A stretch of DNA of 11,145 nucleotides from positions 1 through 11,145 of the forward strand of contig CAZCLD010000045.1 of NCBI GenBank assembly GCA_964499425.1. Reading direction: 5' to 3'. Source of the stretch: JAQBYK01 sp964499425 (lineage in GTDB: Bacteria > Patescibacteriota > Gracilibacteria > UBA1369 > LOWO2-01-FULL-3). This document shows, in pieces, positions 1 to 7,491 of this stretch (positions are counted from its first letter, which is position 1; every line of letters starts with the position of its first letter). The translations under genes were made by a program, and so were the position numbers. The notes beneath the pieces were generated by a model, which worked only from the letters and a program-made list of their open reading frames with translations, was not told the DNA's origin and made no database searches.

Positions 1-234
1 GTGATCGTAAACCTTGAATGGTTTATCCTCCGAATAAATCGATACGATATCTTTGCCGCTAAAGTCACATTTGCGCTTGTAGAGGTTGATTTCGTTCCTC
101 CAGGAAAGGCGGCGGCGAAGACGTTCATCTGGACAGAGAGTCGGCAGGGCAACTCCCATCATTTTGTAGAATTCTTGGTCTTTCTGGGTGACCTCGAATT
201 TTTGACCACTGATTTTGCAAGTCTGTTCGGACAT
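1..234 (-). CDS. Third cysteine-rich paralogue, N-terminal 78 residues only (runs off left edge)
   Basis: The minus strand reads open from ATG at 234-232 to the window edge, giving 78 residues. These align without gaps to the start of the 529-residue paralogue upstream: the same F-Y-K helix after the first Cys, the C-P then R-R-x-L-x-W-R-N-E stretch, L-Y-K-R-K-C-D, and I-x-S-I-Y. Only the first cysteine of each zinc-ribbon pair remains (C6, C34, C56). The partners are Ser9, Glu37 and Ser59, and the position of C77 is Asp77. I recall this C-x-x-S form as also common in CPR genomes, so it is probably a real subfamily rather than decay. The ATG lies 3 bases after the stop of the 548-residue gene, so it is last in view of the operon. 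No Shine-Dalgarno is visible. The function is unknown. The Arg codons here (CGC repeated) look more GC-rich than in the neighbours. Confidence 0.85.
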   Translation of the reverse strand, partial: MSEQTCKISGQKFEVTQKDQEFYKMMGVALPTLCPDERLRRRLSWRNEINLYKRKCDFSGKDIVSIYSEDKPFKVYDH

Positions 235-237
235 AAT

Positions 238-1884
238 TTAGTAAATTGCTTCTTCGTAACATTTTTGACAGTATATTTTCTCAATGCAATCTTTTTCGAA
301 ACTGGTTCTAAGACTGCCGTTACATTTTCTACAAATGTTGTCGTACAATTGCTGGGGGTTAGTCATCTTCATTCGATCTAGGTGGCGACATTGAGGACAT
401 TTGCGTGGAATAGGGATATTTATTTTGCGATAAAGTATGAGCTCAGATGCGATGATGCGGTAGTTTTTTTCACAATCAATGCAAGCTAAAGTCTCCTGTG
501 TAATTGAATTAGGCGCTTCTTTTATATTGTCAGGTATTTCATAGGTTTGTTGCTTATGCTGACCACTATCATCTTCTTTCCAATTGTATCCTTTTTCCCT
601 GGCTTGATTTTGGTTTAGAGGAAAATATTCTTGGGCAACAGTTTCATTGTAGCAGAATGGGGAAATTGAAATGGGGAAGAATTCTCCATATTCACCTGTT
701 TTTTTCATATGTTCGACAATTTGCTTTGAAAGTTCTTGATATTCATCCTCGGAATATTGTTTGTTCAAGATGCAGTGCCTCTTGTGTCTGAGCCCAATAG
801 ACCCAAAAAGATCTGAGCTATTGTGGCAACTGTCTACATATTTGACACTATCTACATCGTAAGAAACGTGACCTGCTACAACGCGAGTGCCACGATTGCA
901 AGCGTGTGAATCGTATTGAAGTTCGCAATTAAAAGCCGGCTCGTAGGCATCATAACAGTCTTTGATCTTAGCTGAATTGTAACAATACTTACAATCCTCA
1001 GAATCGGTCACTAAGAAGGACTCTTTGACGTTTTTGTTCTTATACATCATGTCACCGGTACAGTTTTCGCATTGAGCTGTCTTATTTGCTCTTATGATTG
1101 CTGTGTTCTTTACAATTTCTTGGAGGTGTTTTTTGTATTTTTGTAGCTGTTCGTAGGAACCTAGATCAATGTTGGCCATACGCTTTTCGTACTCCTCCTT
1201 TGAAAGCTGTTCATTTTCTATGCAATACTCTTTGTGTCTTAAATTCCAACACAAAAAGCAGTTGGTACATTGCTTACAATCATAAACCACAGCACAGTCG
1301 CGAGATCCATCACAGCAAAAAGCTTCTACCACATTATATGCATCAGCCATGTACTGACATTCATAGCAAAGTTCTGAGCTACGCATTTGGAAACAGTCTG
1401 CGAGATCGCGATTTTTGTCGATGCACCATTTGGAATAGTAGATACCCTCTGATTTAGCTACACAGATGCAAAGGTAGCAGTTTTTTAGGTTTTCGGAATG
1501 ATTGCAATAGTCACTATTTAGAGCATTTTTGAGATATATGGCCTGGCGCGGTACCTTGTTTTGCAGTTCTTTAAATTGAGCTGTGAAATCCTTATCGAAT
1601 TCAAAATCTTGACCGAACTCCATGGGATCCCATTTATCGCTCCACCAGCATTTGTTGCAGTAAACTGGAAATGGCGTTTTTTCAGGGTAAATGGATATAA
1701 GGTGTTCGTCGCAGAAATCACAATTCCTTGCATATAGAGTCCTTTCATTTCTCCAAGCTAGACGTCTTTGTTGGCGACAGGGTGGGCAATGCATTGGTGC
1801 TGGAACATCCATGCGCTTATAAAAGGCCAGATCTTCGTCTGTAATTTCAAAGGATTGTGAGCAATTTTTGCACTGGTTTTGCAT
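238..1884 (-). CDS. Cysteine-rich protein with duplicated zinc-ribbon-like ends (548 aa, paralogue 2)
   Basis: This is a 548-residue protein with 43 cysteines (about 8%) and no signal peptide or membrane segment, so it is probably cytoplasmic. Residues 5-79 hold four Cys pairs (C5/C8, C33/C36, C55/C58, C76/C79). Residues 468-542 repeat the same module with the same spacing (C468/C471, C496/C499, C518/C521, C539/C542). Between them is a Cys/Asn/Tyr-rich region at about 120-222, a charged helical linker at about 223-265, a second Cys-rich stretch at 270-371, and the best-conserved block at 396-422 (G-E-F-F-P-I-S-I-S-P, then Y-N-E-T and A-Q-E-Y-F-P). The pairs are very likely zinc ligands; the overall function is unknown. 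I recall the family from CPR genomes, where it is uncharacterised or carries misleading names. The ATG at 1884 places the first Cys pair as in the paralogues. A -10 box lies six bases upstream of it. Confidence 0.92.
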   Translation of the reverse strand: MQNQCKNCSQSFEITDEDLAFYKRMDVPAPMHCPPCRQQRRLAWRNERTLYARNCDFCDEHLISIYPEKTPFPVYCNKCWWSDKWDPMEFGQDFEFDKDFTAQFKELQNKVPRQAIYLKNALNSDYCNHSENLKNCYLCICVAKSEGIYYSKWCIDKNRDLADCFQMRSSELCYECQYMADAYNVVEAFCCDGSRDCAVVYDCKQCTNCFLCWNLRHKEYCIENEQLSKEEYEKRMANIDLGSYEQLQKYKKHLQEIVKNTAIIRANKTAQCENCTGDMMYKNKNVKESFLVTDSEDCKYCYNSAKIKDCYDAYEPAFNCELQYDSHACNRGTRVVAGHVSYDVDSVKYVDSCHNSSDLFGSIGLRHKRHCILNKQYSEDEYQELSKQIVEHMKKTGEYGEFFPISISPFCYNETVAQEYFPLNQNQAREKGYNWKEDDSGQHKQQTYEIPDNIKEAPNSITQETLACIDCEKNYRIIASELILYRKINIPIPRKCPQCRHLDRMKMTNPQQLYDNICRKCNGSLRTSFEKDCIEKIYCQKCYEEAIY

Positions 1885-1890
1885 GTTTGT

Positions 1891-1899
1891 ATTATATCA
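1891..1899 (-). promoter_or_regulatory. Extended -10 promoter placed for a leaderless transcript of the 548-aa gene
   Basis: The minus strand reads TGATATAAT, a perfect TATAAT preceded by TGN, and then exactly six bases (ACAAAC) before the ATG at 1884. Transcription from such a box would start at or within a base of the ATG. The TGA of the extended motif is also the stop codon of the upstream 529-residue gene. No convincing -35 lies 16-18 bases upstream, which is tolerable for an extended -10 promoter. If active, it would allow the two downstream paralogues to be expressed apart from the membrane-protein genes. An AT-rich chance match is possible because the spacer is only 12 bases. Confidence 0.5.
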
Positions 1900-3486
1900 A
1901 ATTGATTCCAGATAGCATTCTTCGCAATAAACTATTTCTGGGCGCTCAGGTGCGTAGCTAGTTTTTAACTCTATTTTGCAGTTTTGGCATTCTCGATCGT
2001 AAAGTCTGCGAGGATTTCTTTGATTGAAGCGTTTTTTGTGACGACACTCTGGACATATTTCTGGTACTGGCAGGTTGAATCTCTTATAGAAAGCTTCCTC
2101 CTGTGAAATGGTCTTAAAGTCGCTATCGCATTCTATGCAAATTCTTGCCCCCTCCCTGTGTTTTTTTGATTCAGGCTCACGCCATTGATATCCCTTGGAT
2201 AAGGCTTCTTCTTTTCGCATGGGGAAATATTCTTGGGCAATAGTTTCATTATATGCCATTGGTGAGATTGAGATGGGGAAAAATTCACCGTACTGCCCCG
2301 TGGATTTCATGTGTTTGATTATTTTTGGAAGAAGTTTTTCGTATTCATCTTTGCTATAGGGTTTATTTAGGATGCAGTAGCTCTTGTGGTTCAAGCCAAA
2401 GCATCCGAATATGTGATGACAGTTATAACAGCATTGGGAGTATTGTGAATCTTGGATATTGCGACCATAGTAGATGAATTTGCAGTTACTGAAAGCTGAT
2501 GCACCGTTTATCTCATAGCAGAGTTCTGACCCTAATCCATAGTAAACACAATCGTAAAAATCATGACTGTTTATACCGCAGAAATCCGAGTAAGATGCAT
2601 TTTCGACGTTGTCTAAGCAATCATAGCAATCATGTATATTCTTGCAGTGATCTATGTAATTGCCTGACACATTTTCATTGGCCATGCCATGCATGTGATT
2701 TTTCGGGATCTTGAGCGAGATTCTTTTTAACGCTTCTTTCCAATCCTGAATAGATTGATTTGTTAATTTAATAGCCTCCATGCGATCGCGGTATTTTTCC
2801 TCTGATAATTGTTCATTTTTAAAGACAAACTTTTTGTTTCTCAGTCCACTTGAACAGAAACAGTTGCTACAGCCGCTGCAGTCCTCGAGGAAATAGCTGT
2901 CATGACAGTTGTTGCAATCTTTTGAAAAAAGGAGGTTGTAGCAATTATTACAATCAACGCATTCATAACAGAGCTCACAAGTCATAATTTTCATACAATC
3001 CATACAAGATTTGGAGCTGAGTATCCCATGGCTGAAATAAACATCCTCGCAGTTAACGCAGAGAGCCAGATAGCAGGATTTATTGTTAAGGCCATAGTTG
3101 ATGTATTTACAATTTTGGTTATTCCCCTCCTTAAAAAGTGACACGTGGGGAATAGATTTTTCAAATTCGCTGAATTGTTCAAAGAAAGGTCTGTCGAAGT
3201 CATAATCGCGCCCGTAATCAATTACGTTCCAGCTGTCTTTCCACCAACAGTCGTTGCAATAGACTATGTACTTCGTTTTCTGAGGGAATACCGCAATAAT
3301 ATCTTTCTTGCAGAGATCGCATTTTCTGTTGTAGAGATGGCGTTCGTTACGAAGCGCAATCCGTCTTTGTCTGCGACAAGTCGGACAGTGTGTTGGAGGT
3401 GGCACTTTAATTTTTTCGTAAAATTTGAGGTCTTTTGTTTTGACCTCAAAATTTCCATCACAATTCTTGCACGCTACTTTTCCCAT
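1897..3486 (-). CDS. Cysteine-rich protein with duplicated zinc-ribbon-like ends (529 aa, paralogue 1)
   Basis: This 529-residue protein has 45 cysteines (8.5%) and no signal peptide or membrane helix. The N-terminal module has C6/C9, C34/C37, C56/C59 and C77/C80. The C-terminal module at 450-524 has C450/C453, C478/C481, C500/C503 and C521/C524, with identical spacing and matching residues around it (C-P-x-C-R, R-N-x-R-x-L-Y-x-R-x-C, I-V-Y-C). The middle carries 12-residue Cys repeats near 180-215, a helical linker near 225-260, further C-Y and D-C motifs at 281-371, and the conserved G-E-F-F-P-I-S-I-S-P block at 400-409. The start codon lies inside the end of the DUF4012 gene, overlapping it by 13 bases in another frame, which suggests translational coupling. 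There is no Shine-Dalgarno. Zinc binding is a strong inference from the paired cysteines; the biological role is unknown. Confidence 0.92.
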   Translation of the reverse strand: MGKVACKNCDGNFEVKTKDLKFYEKIKVPPPTHCPTCRRQRRIALRNERHLYNRKCDLCKKDIIAVFPQKTKYIVYCNDCWWKDSWNVIDYGRDYDFDRPFFEQFSEFEKSIPHVSLFKEGNNQNCKYINYGLNNKSCYLALCVNCEDVYFSHGILSSKSCMDCMKIMTCELCYECVDCNNCYNLLFSKDCNNCHDSYFLEDCSGCSNCFCSSGLRNKKFVFKNEQLSEEKYRDRMEAIKLTNQSIQDWKEALKRISLKIPKNHMHGMANENVSGNYIDHCKNIHDCYDCLDNVENASYSDFCGINSHDFYDCVYYGLGSELCYEINGASAFSNCKFIYYGRNIQDSQYSQCCYNCHHIFGCFGLNHKSYCILNKPYSKDEYEKLLPKIIKHMKSTGQYGEFFPISISPMAYNETIAQEYFPMRKEEALSKGYQWREPESKKHREGARICIECDSDFKTISQEEAFYKRFNLPVPEICPECRHKKRFNQRNPRRLYDRECQNCKIELKTSYAPERPEIVYCEECYLESI

Positions 3487-5609
3487 ACACTAGAGAAATA
3501 TCGATCATAAACCAGGTTGGAAGCATATGTTATATTTCCTTCTAAGTCCAGGCGTGTATCCGAAGGATAGTTTGCTAGATTTGTGAGCTTCTCATCTGCA
3601 TACACTTTCTTTGTGAAAATACTCCCTTTGCTGCCCGGTTGTTTTTCTACGATCAATTTATACGTTGCTGCTGGTTCACTAAAATCCAATGTGAATGGAA
3701 GTCTATATTCTATTGAGATTTCTTCGCTTTCTCCTGCTGACACTGCCATGGTTGTGAAGAAATAAGTCTTTTTGAGCTCTTTGTCATATTTGGTTGCTAC
3801 GTCGGACCCGCTCGAATCAATCAAGATACTTCCTGCGGGAACATATACCCTCATATTAATTTTATTAGCCCCTCTTCCAAGAATATCTATAAGTGAATCT
3901 GGCATTTCTTCAAATCCATAGTTTCTTAGAATTTTTTTCCACTGGAAGTATATGTCATCATCCCATAGGTGTGACCTTATGATTTTTATCTCATTAGTGA
4001 TATTGCCACTTTTATCAATATAGCTGTCATGAAAGATTTTCTCTTCTATAAATGGCTCTGATTTTGTTCCTCCAGTGGCGCTGTTGATAACGCTCAGGTA
4101 ATCTTCATCTTCCTCATTAATATAAACTGCACCACTTAATCCGAGTGCTGAAAAGAGCGCCTGGATATCCTCATCAGCGCTGTACATCATTATGTGCTTC
4201 TGTTGGATAGCCTTGTAGAGCTTTGAGCCGACTTTCCCGATATTCTCTTCTTTTAGAATTGCTTCTTTGAATTCTGGAACGAATACTTTGAGAATGTGTT
4301 TTGGATCTTCCGGTCCCCATACCTTTCCTTCGATCACATAGCTGAGAAGGAGGCTATAGTTTTGTGAGTCTAATTCTCCAAAGCTCCCTACCTGTATGGG
4401 GCCTGTGATCTCTAACAAATCACTCAGAAGCCCCTGATTGATCCCAATAACCGTATCAACTGTTGGTCCACCTTCTTTCTGAAGGAACCACCTAGCCTTT
4501 TGCGCTGAAATTGGGAAATCCGGTGAATAATTACTATCTCTAAAACGCCAATTGCTTGTAAATGCGCGCAATTCCTCGGGGGGTTCTATCAAGCCACCGA
4601 AACTACCGTCTATATCATAAACATCATATGTATCAAGTTTCTCTATATACCCTTCATTTAGATCCATAATTGCGTAACTGCCGATAAATCCACCCGTGGG
4701 TCTTATCTCCTTGTTGTTCTGAAGAAGAATTAAATAGCGATGTGGATAACGGTCGCCAAGCAGCTTTAGCAGAGCGGGGAAATGTTCTTTGGTTAGCTCA
4801 AGGACTTTTGCTACTTCATTAACCTTTCCTTTCGCAAAAGCAATCCTAGCACCTATATCGGTTGGTAGAGTTGACTCATCTATGCTGCCAATTTCGTCCG
4901 CTGCCAATGATATTTGCTCAAAAGCGAGATCTGTTTTTTCGAGGCCAGCTTTCAAAGTGTCAGTAATCGAAGGGGTTGGATCATTTGGATTTTTGTTCTT
5001 TGAGACAAAATAAAGTGGTATTTTGTTGAATTCCTCAAGAGTATCTAGAAAATGCTTCCCAGCGATCGCAAAATGTTTCCCTCCTTCAAGTAGGGCGGCT
5101 ACTGCCTGCCCAGTGCTCTTGTTCTTAACATAAAAAGTTCTGTCACTACTAATGAACCATAGTTTGTCCTTGGCTTGAGAGAAATTTTCTCGTGCAGTTT
5201 CGAAAGAATCTAAGGCATTATCGAATTGAATTTTGGTAGCACTTTTGCCAGCGTCTACCAAAAAATTATATCCTTCATATGCTTGATTTGCGATATTTTC
5301 TTGGAGAGTTTTTCCTTTCTGATAGAGGCTTATTCCATTTATTAAGATTATTATCAGAAAGCCCACTAGCCCAATTTTTAGTAGATTCCCGAGGTATTTG
5401 GGGGGCACATATTTTTTGCCTTTAATATAAATGTAGTGATAGTCTTTTTCGCTCGATAGGTCTTTTACCGCCTTTATCGGTGTTTTTTCCTTATATATTT
5501 TATTTACATCCTTCTCTATGGGATGTTTTTTTCTTTTCGAACTACCGTCCCCCAAATCAATCTTTTCAATTTGAGGATCTACTTTTAGATCTTTAACTTT
5601 CTTTGTCAT
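3474..5609 (-). CDS. DUF4012-family membrane-anchored extracellular protein (711 aa)
   Basis: This is a 711-residue type II membrane protein. It has a charged cytoplasmic tail (1-78), one transmembrane helix at about 79-95, and a large outside part. An alpha-helical region (about 100-285) precedes the DUF4012 core, recognised by Q-N-N-K-E-I-R-P-T-G-G-F-I-G-S-Y at 297-312, then Y-D-V-Y-D-I-D-G at 328-335 and the G-x-x-x-D-L-L-E-I-T-G-P-I region around 393-405. A beta-rich C-terminal part (about 520-711) includes Q-P-G-S at 657-660. DUF4012 proteins occur in Gram-positive and CPR bacteria, often near envelope genes, but the biochemical function is not established to my knowledge. The gene starts one base after the DUF3352-like gene stops and overlaps the next gene by 13 bases. 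The ATG at 5609 is followed by a Lys-rich start with no Shine-Dalgarno in front. I am confident of family and topology, not of role. Confidence 0.9.
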   Translation of the reverse strand: MTKKVKDLKVDPQIEKIDLGDGSSKRKKHPIEKDVNKIYKEKTPIKAVKDLSSEKDYHYIYIKGKKYVPPKYLGNLLKIGLVGFLIIILINGISLYQKGKTLQENIANQAYEGYNFLVDAGKSATKIQFDNALDSFETARENFSQAKDKLWFISSDRTFYVKNKSTGQAVAALLEGGKHFAIAGKHFLDTLEEFNKIPLYFVSKNKNPNDPTPSITDTLKAGLEKTDLAFEQISLAADEIGSIDESTLPTDIGARIAFAKGKVNEVAKVLELTKEHFPALLKLLGDRYPHRYLILLQNNKEIRPTGGFIGSYAIMDLNEGYIEKLDTYDVYDIDGSFGGLIEPPEELRAFTSNWRFRDSNYSPDFPISAQKARWFLQKEGGPTVDTVIGINQGLLSDLLEITGPIQVGSFGELDSQNYSLLLSYVIEGKVWGPEDPKHILKVFVPEFKEAILKEENIGKVGSKLYKAIQQKHIMMYSADEDIQALFSALGLSGAVYINEEDEDYLSVINSATGGTKSEPFIEEKIFHDSYIDKSGNITNEIKIIRSHLWDDDIYFQWKKILRNYGFEEMPDSLIDILGRGANKINMRVYVPAGSILIDSSGSDVATKYDKELKKTYFFTTMAVSAGESEEISIEYRLPFTLDFSEPAATYKLIVEKQPGSKGSIFTKKVYADEKLTNLANYPSDTRLDLEGNITYASNLVYDRYFSSVWEK

Positions 5610-5610
5610 A

Positions 5611-7455
5611 TTACTTGATGTGCAAGTAATTAATTGTGACTACTCCATCATTGAAATAATTTCTACCAGAACTTAATGAACCTATAATATCCAAAGCCCC
5701 TGGAACATCTTCTTCGTAGAACATGGGGAGCAGACTTTCAATGTTGAAATAAGAAATTTCATCTGAGCTTTTGAGCACTGGTTCGACATGTTTTGAGAAT
5801 AATTCCGTAGACCGGAAGCTCACTAGATCACCGCTCGCAGTGTCTATGGAGCTTTTTACACCTTCCACATCGCTGGCAATTACTGCTACATCATCAATTA
5901 GTGTGTAATATATCCCCCAACCCTGAGTGCCCATTTTAAGCTCATGAATTGTGGTTTCTTTATAGGAGCTTTCTCCTTTTACAACCTCTTCAGGGATAGC
6001 AACTATTTCCTTCGTTACTGTGCCATCTTCTAGGACATGTTCAACAACTTTGGGCTCGAATATGGCACCGACCTTTGCGAAGCTATTAGCTATCTCATGA
6101 AGATTAATGGCATCCTTTTGGGGTGAATCTAATTCGAGCAAAAGCTTGTAGATATTTTTGTCTTCGGGCTTTTCTATTGTGAATGCAAACTCATTTCTGA
6201 AGAGTGGCAAAATATCCTTACTGAAATTTGTATCGGATCCGAAATATTTTTGAGTATAATTTTGGAGTAAACTATCAAAAACCTCTAAAGTTGACTCTTC
6301 CCCACCTGCTAGTAATTCGATTATCCTTTTGAGCTGGTATTCGAGATTTTCCCCTCCCCAGAAGGCTAAATTGTCTTTGCTAATAAAGTTGGCCAGCTGT
6401 GCAGTGTATTTTTCCTGGTAACTAAGATAATCGATTTTATCAACTACCCCCGGATCCAGACTTAAAAAGCTCTGAATTGCAAAGTTTTCGTTCATTGCAA
6501 TCAGTGAAATGCCTTCTGCATCAAAGAGATTAAGAAATGGCTCCATTAAGCTCATCGACAAGCCATTTTCGCTAAGTACCTCAAAGCTCTGAAACAGGCT
6601 ATCGTTCATCATGTCAAAATCTGTATATAGGAATGCTACTTTGTTTAGCGGCAGGTTGTTATCAATTTTGCGATATTTTGAGTCTGAATATAGCTTTTGA
6701 TTTGTTTGATCATCAATTAGATCGTAAATTGCGTTTTCCTGTGGACTTAAGACCAAATAGTCATCTATGAAGACACTGTAAAGTGGTCCTTCCACCATGT
6801 AAGTGATGTAATTTGAATGTTCGTTTTTGGTCGGTTTTCTTTGATTGATGAATTTCCTTGCGCCTTTAGGATTTAGGACCTCAATAAAATACAAGGTTTG
6901 GATTTTTTCTTCATGATCTTTTGGATTTAGAATAGCTGCTCCGACTGCCCTTCCTAACCAAGGCTTCACCTCTTTTTCATAATCCAGTGTGAGTTTTGTT
7001 GCTATACTTTCAATCAATTTTTCCCTGGAGTATTCGGGATAGTTTCTCAATAAGTGGAATGTCTTTAGTGACTGATTGTGTTCGAAATTCGTGTTTACCT
7101 CCATAAGGGCGATTGTTCTTTCTGCTGGAAGAATTTTTGCTATTGGTTGTGCACGGAATGCTTTTTGAAATAGGAGGTGCCCTACAGATACAAGGATCGC
7201 AAGTAAAATAATAGTAAAGACCCATCCAAAGATCTTTTTCCTATTAAGTTTGATCTTGAGTTTCTTTTTCTTCTTCGCCTTTTTAGCTGGCTTGGATGCT
7301 TTTTTCTTGGTCTTCTTTGAAGATTCTTTTTTTGCGACTTCTTTCTTAGGCCTTTTATTAGCTAGCTTTTCGAAAAAGCCCTTTTTGGGTTCCTTTTCCT
7401 TTTTCTCCTTATCTTGTTTTCGCCTGATTTTTTTTGCGTTTGATTTGCGTCCCAT
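5611..7455 (-). CDS. DUF3352-like membrane-anchored protein with long lysine-rich cytoplasmic tail (614 aa)
   Basis: The protein has three parts. The N-terminal tail, residues 1-74, holds 33 lysines, including a run of five at 61-65. One transmembrane helix lies at about 75-96. The rest is an exported domain. The outside part opens with I-L-P-A-E-R-T-I-A-L-M-E-V (108-120) and K-P-W-L-G-R-A-V-G-A-A-I-L (164-176), which I recognise as the pattern of DUF3352 proteins (a P-A-x-T opening followed by a P-W-L-G motif). DUF3352 has no assigned activity that I know of. It is the first gene of the minus-strand operon and ends one base before the DUF4012 gene. The ATG at 7455 is preceded by an extended -10 box seven bases upstream. 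The Lys-rich tail would sit in the cytoplasm and could bind anionic lipid, RNA or DNA. That is only an inference from charge. Confidence 0.85.
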   Translation of the reverse strand: MGRKSNAKKIRRKQDKEKKEKEPKKGFFEKLANKRPKKEVAKKESSKKTKKKASKPAKKAKKKKKLKIKLNRKKIFGWVFTIILLAILVSVGHLLFQKAFRAQPIAKILPAERTIALMEVNTNFEHNQSLKTFHLLRNYPEYSREKLIESIATKLTLDYEKEVKPWLGRAVGAAILNPKDHEEKIQTLYFIEVLNPKGARKFINQRKPTKNEHSNYITYMVEGPLYSVFIDDYLVLSPQENAIYDLIDDQTNQKLYSDSKYRKIDNNLPLNKVAFLYTDFDMMNDSLFQSFEVLSENGLSMSLMEPFLNLFDAEGISLIAMNENFAIQSFLSLDPGVVDKIDYLSYQEKYTAQLANFISKDNLAFWGGENLEYQLKRIIELLAGGEESTLEVFDSLLQNYTQKYFGSDTNFSKDILPLFRNEFAFTIEKPEDKNIYKLLLELDSPQKDAINLHEIANSFAKVGAIFEPKVVEHVLEDGTVTKEIVAIPEEVVKGESSYKETTIHELKMGTQGWGIYYTLIDDVAVIASDVEGVKSSIDTASGDLVSFRSTELFSKHVEPVLKSSDEISYFNIESLLPMFYEEDVPGALDIIGSLSSGRNYFNDGVVTINYLHIK

Positions 7456-7462
7456 GCCAAGG

Positions 7463-7491
7463 ATTTTAGCACACTTGATCTCTTGTAAGAA
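7463..7491 (-). promoter_or_regulatory. Promoter for the DUF3352/DUF4012/Cys-rich operon, near-leaderless spacing
   Basis: On the minus strand TGCTAAAAT (7471 to 7463) is an extended -10: TGN plus TAAAAT, five of six matches to consensus. A weak -35, TTCTTA, lies at 7491-7486 with a 17-base spacer. Seven bases (CCTTGGC) separate the -10 box from the ATG at 7455, so the 5' leader would be nil to about one base. No Shine-Dalgarno is present. The element occupies the spacer shared with the divergent alaS gene, so the two promoters overlap face to face. Confidence 0.55.

Larger units (their letters stand above)
1..3486 (-). repeat. Tandem array of three paralogous cysteine-rich genes
   Basis: Three adjacent genes in the same orientation encode the same protein family, the last one cut by the window edge. 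They are diverged: the two complete proteins share clear blocks (zinc modules, G-E-F-F-P-I-S-I-S-P, Y-N-E-T, A-Q-E-Y-F-P, C-I-L-N-K) but differ at most positions between blocks. I see no long identical DNA stretch between them. This points to an old duplication kept by selection rather than a recent one. Confidence 0.8.

Noticed and set aside
1..381. Open frame of 126 codons on the plus strand at the left edge
   Set aside because: It is antisense to the third Cys-rich paralogue and the end of the second, both of which show clear family motifs on the minus strand. The plus frame has no recognisable domain.
238..3486. Reading the Cys-rich proteins as secreted disulfide-rich proteins or metallothioneins
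   Set aside because: They lack signal peptides, are over 500 residues long, and their terminal cysteines are in CxxC zinc-knuckle pairs rather than the dense C-x-C arrays of metallothioneins.
3145..3510. Plus-strand open frame of 121 codons
   Set aside because: It lies opposite the conserved N-terminal zinc module of the 529-residue protein; its apparent openness follows from that gene's codon pattern.
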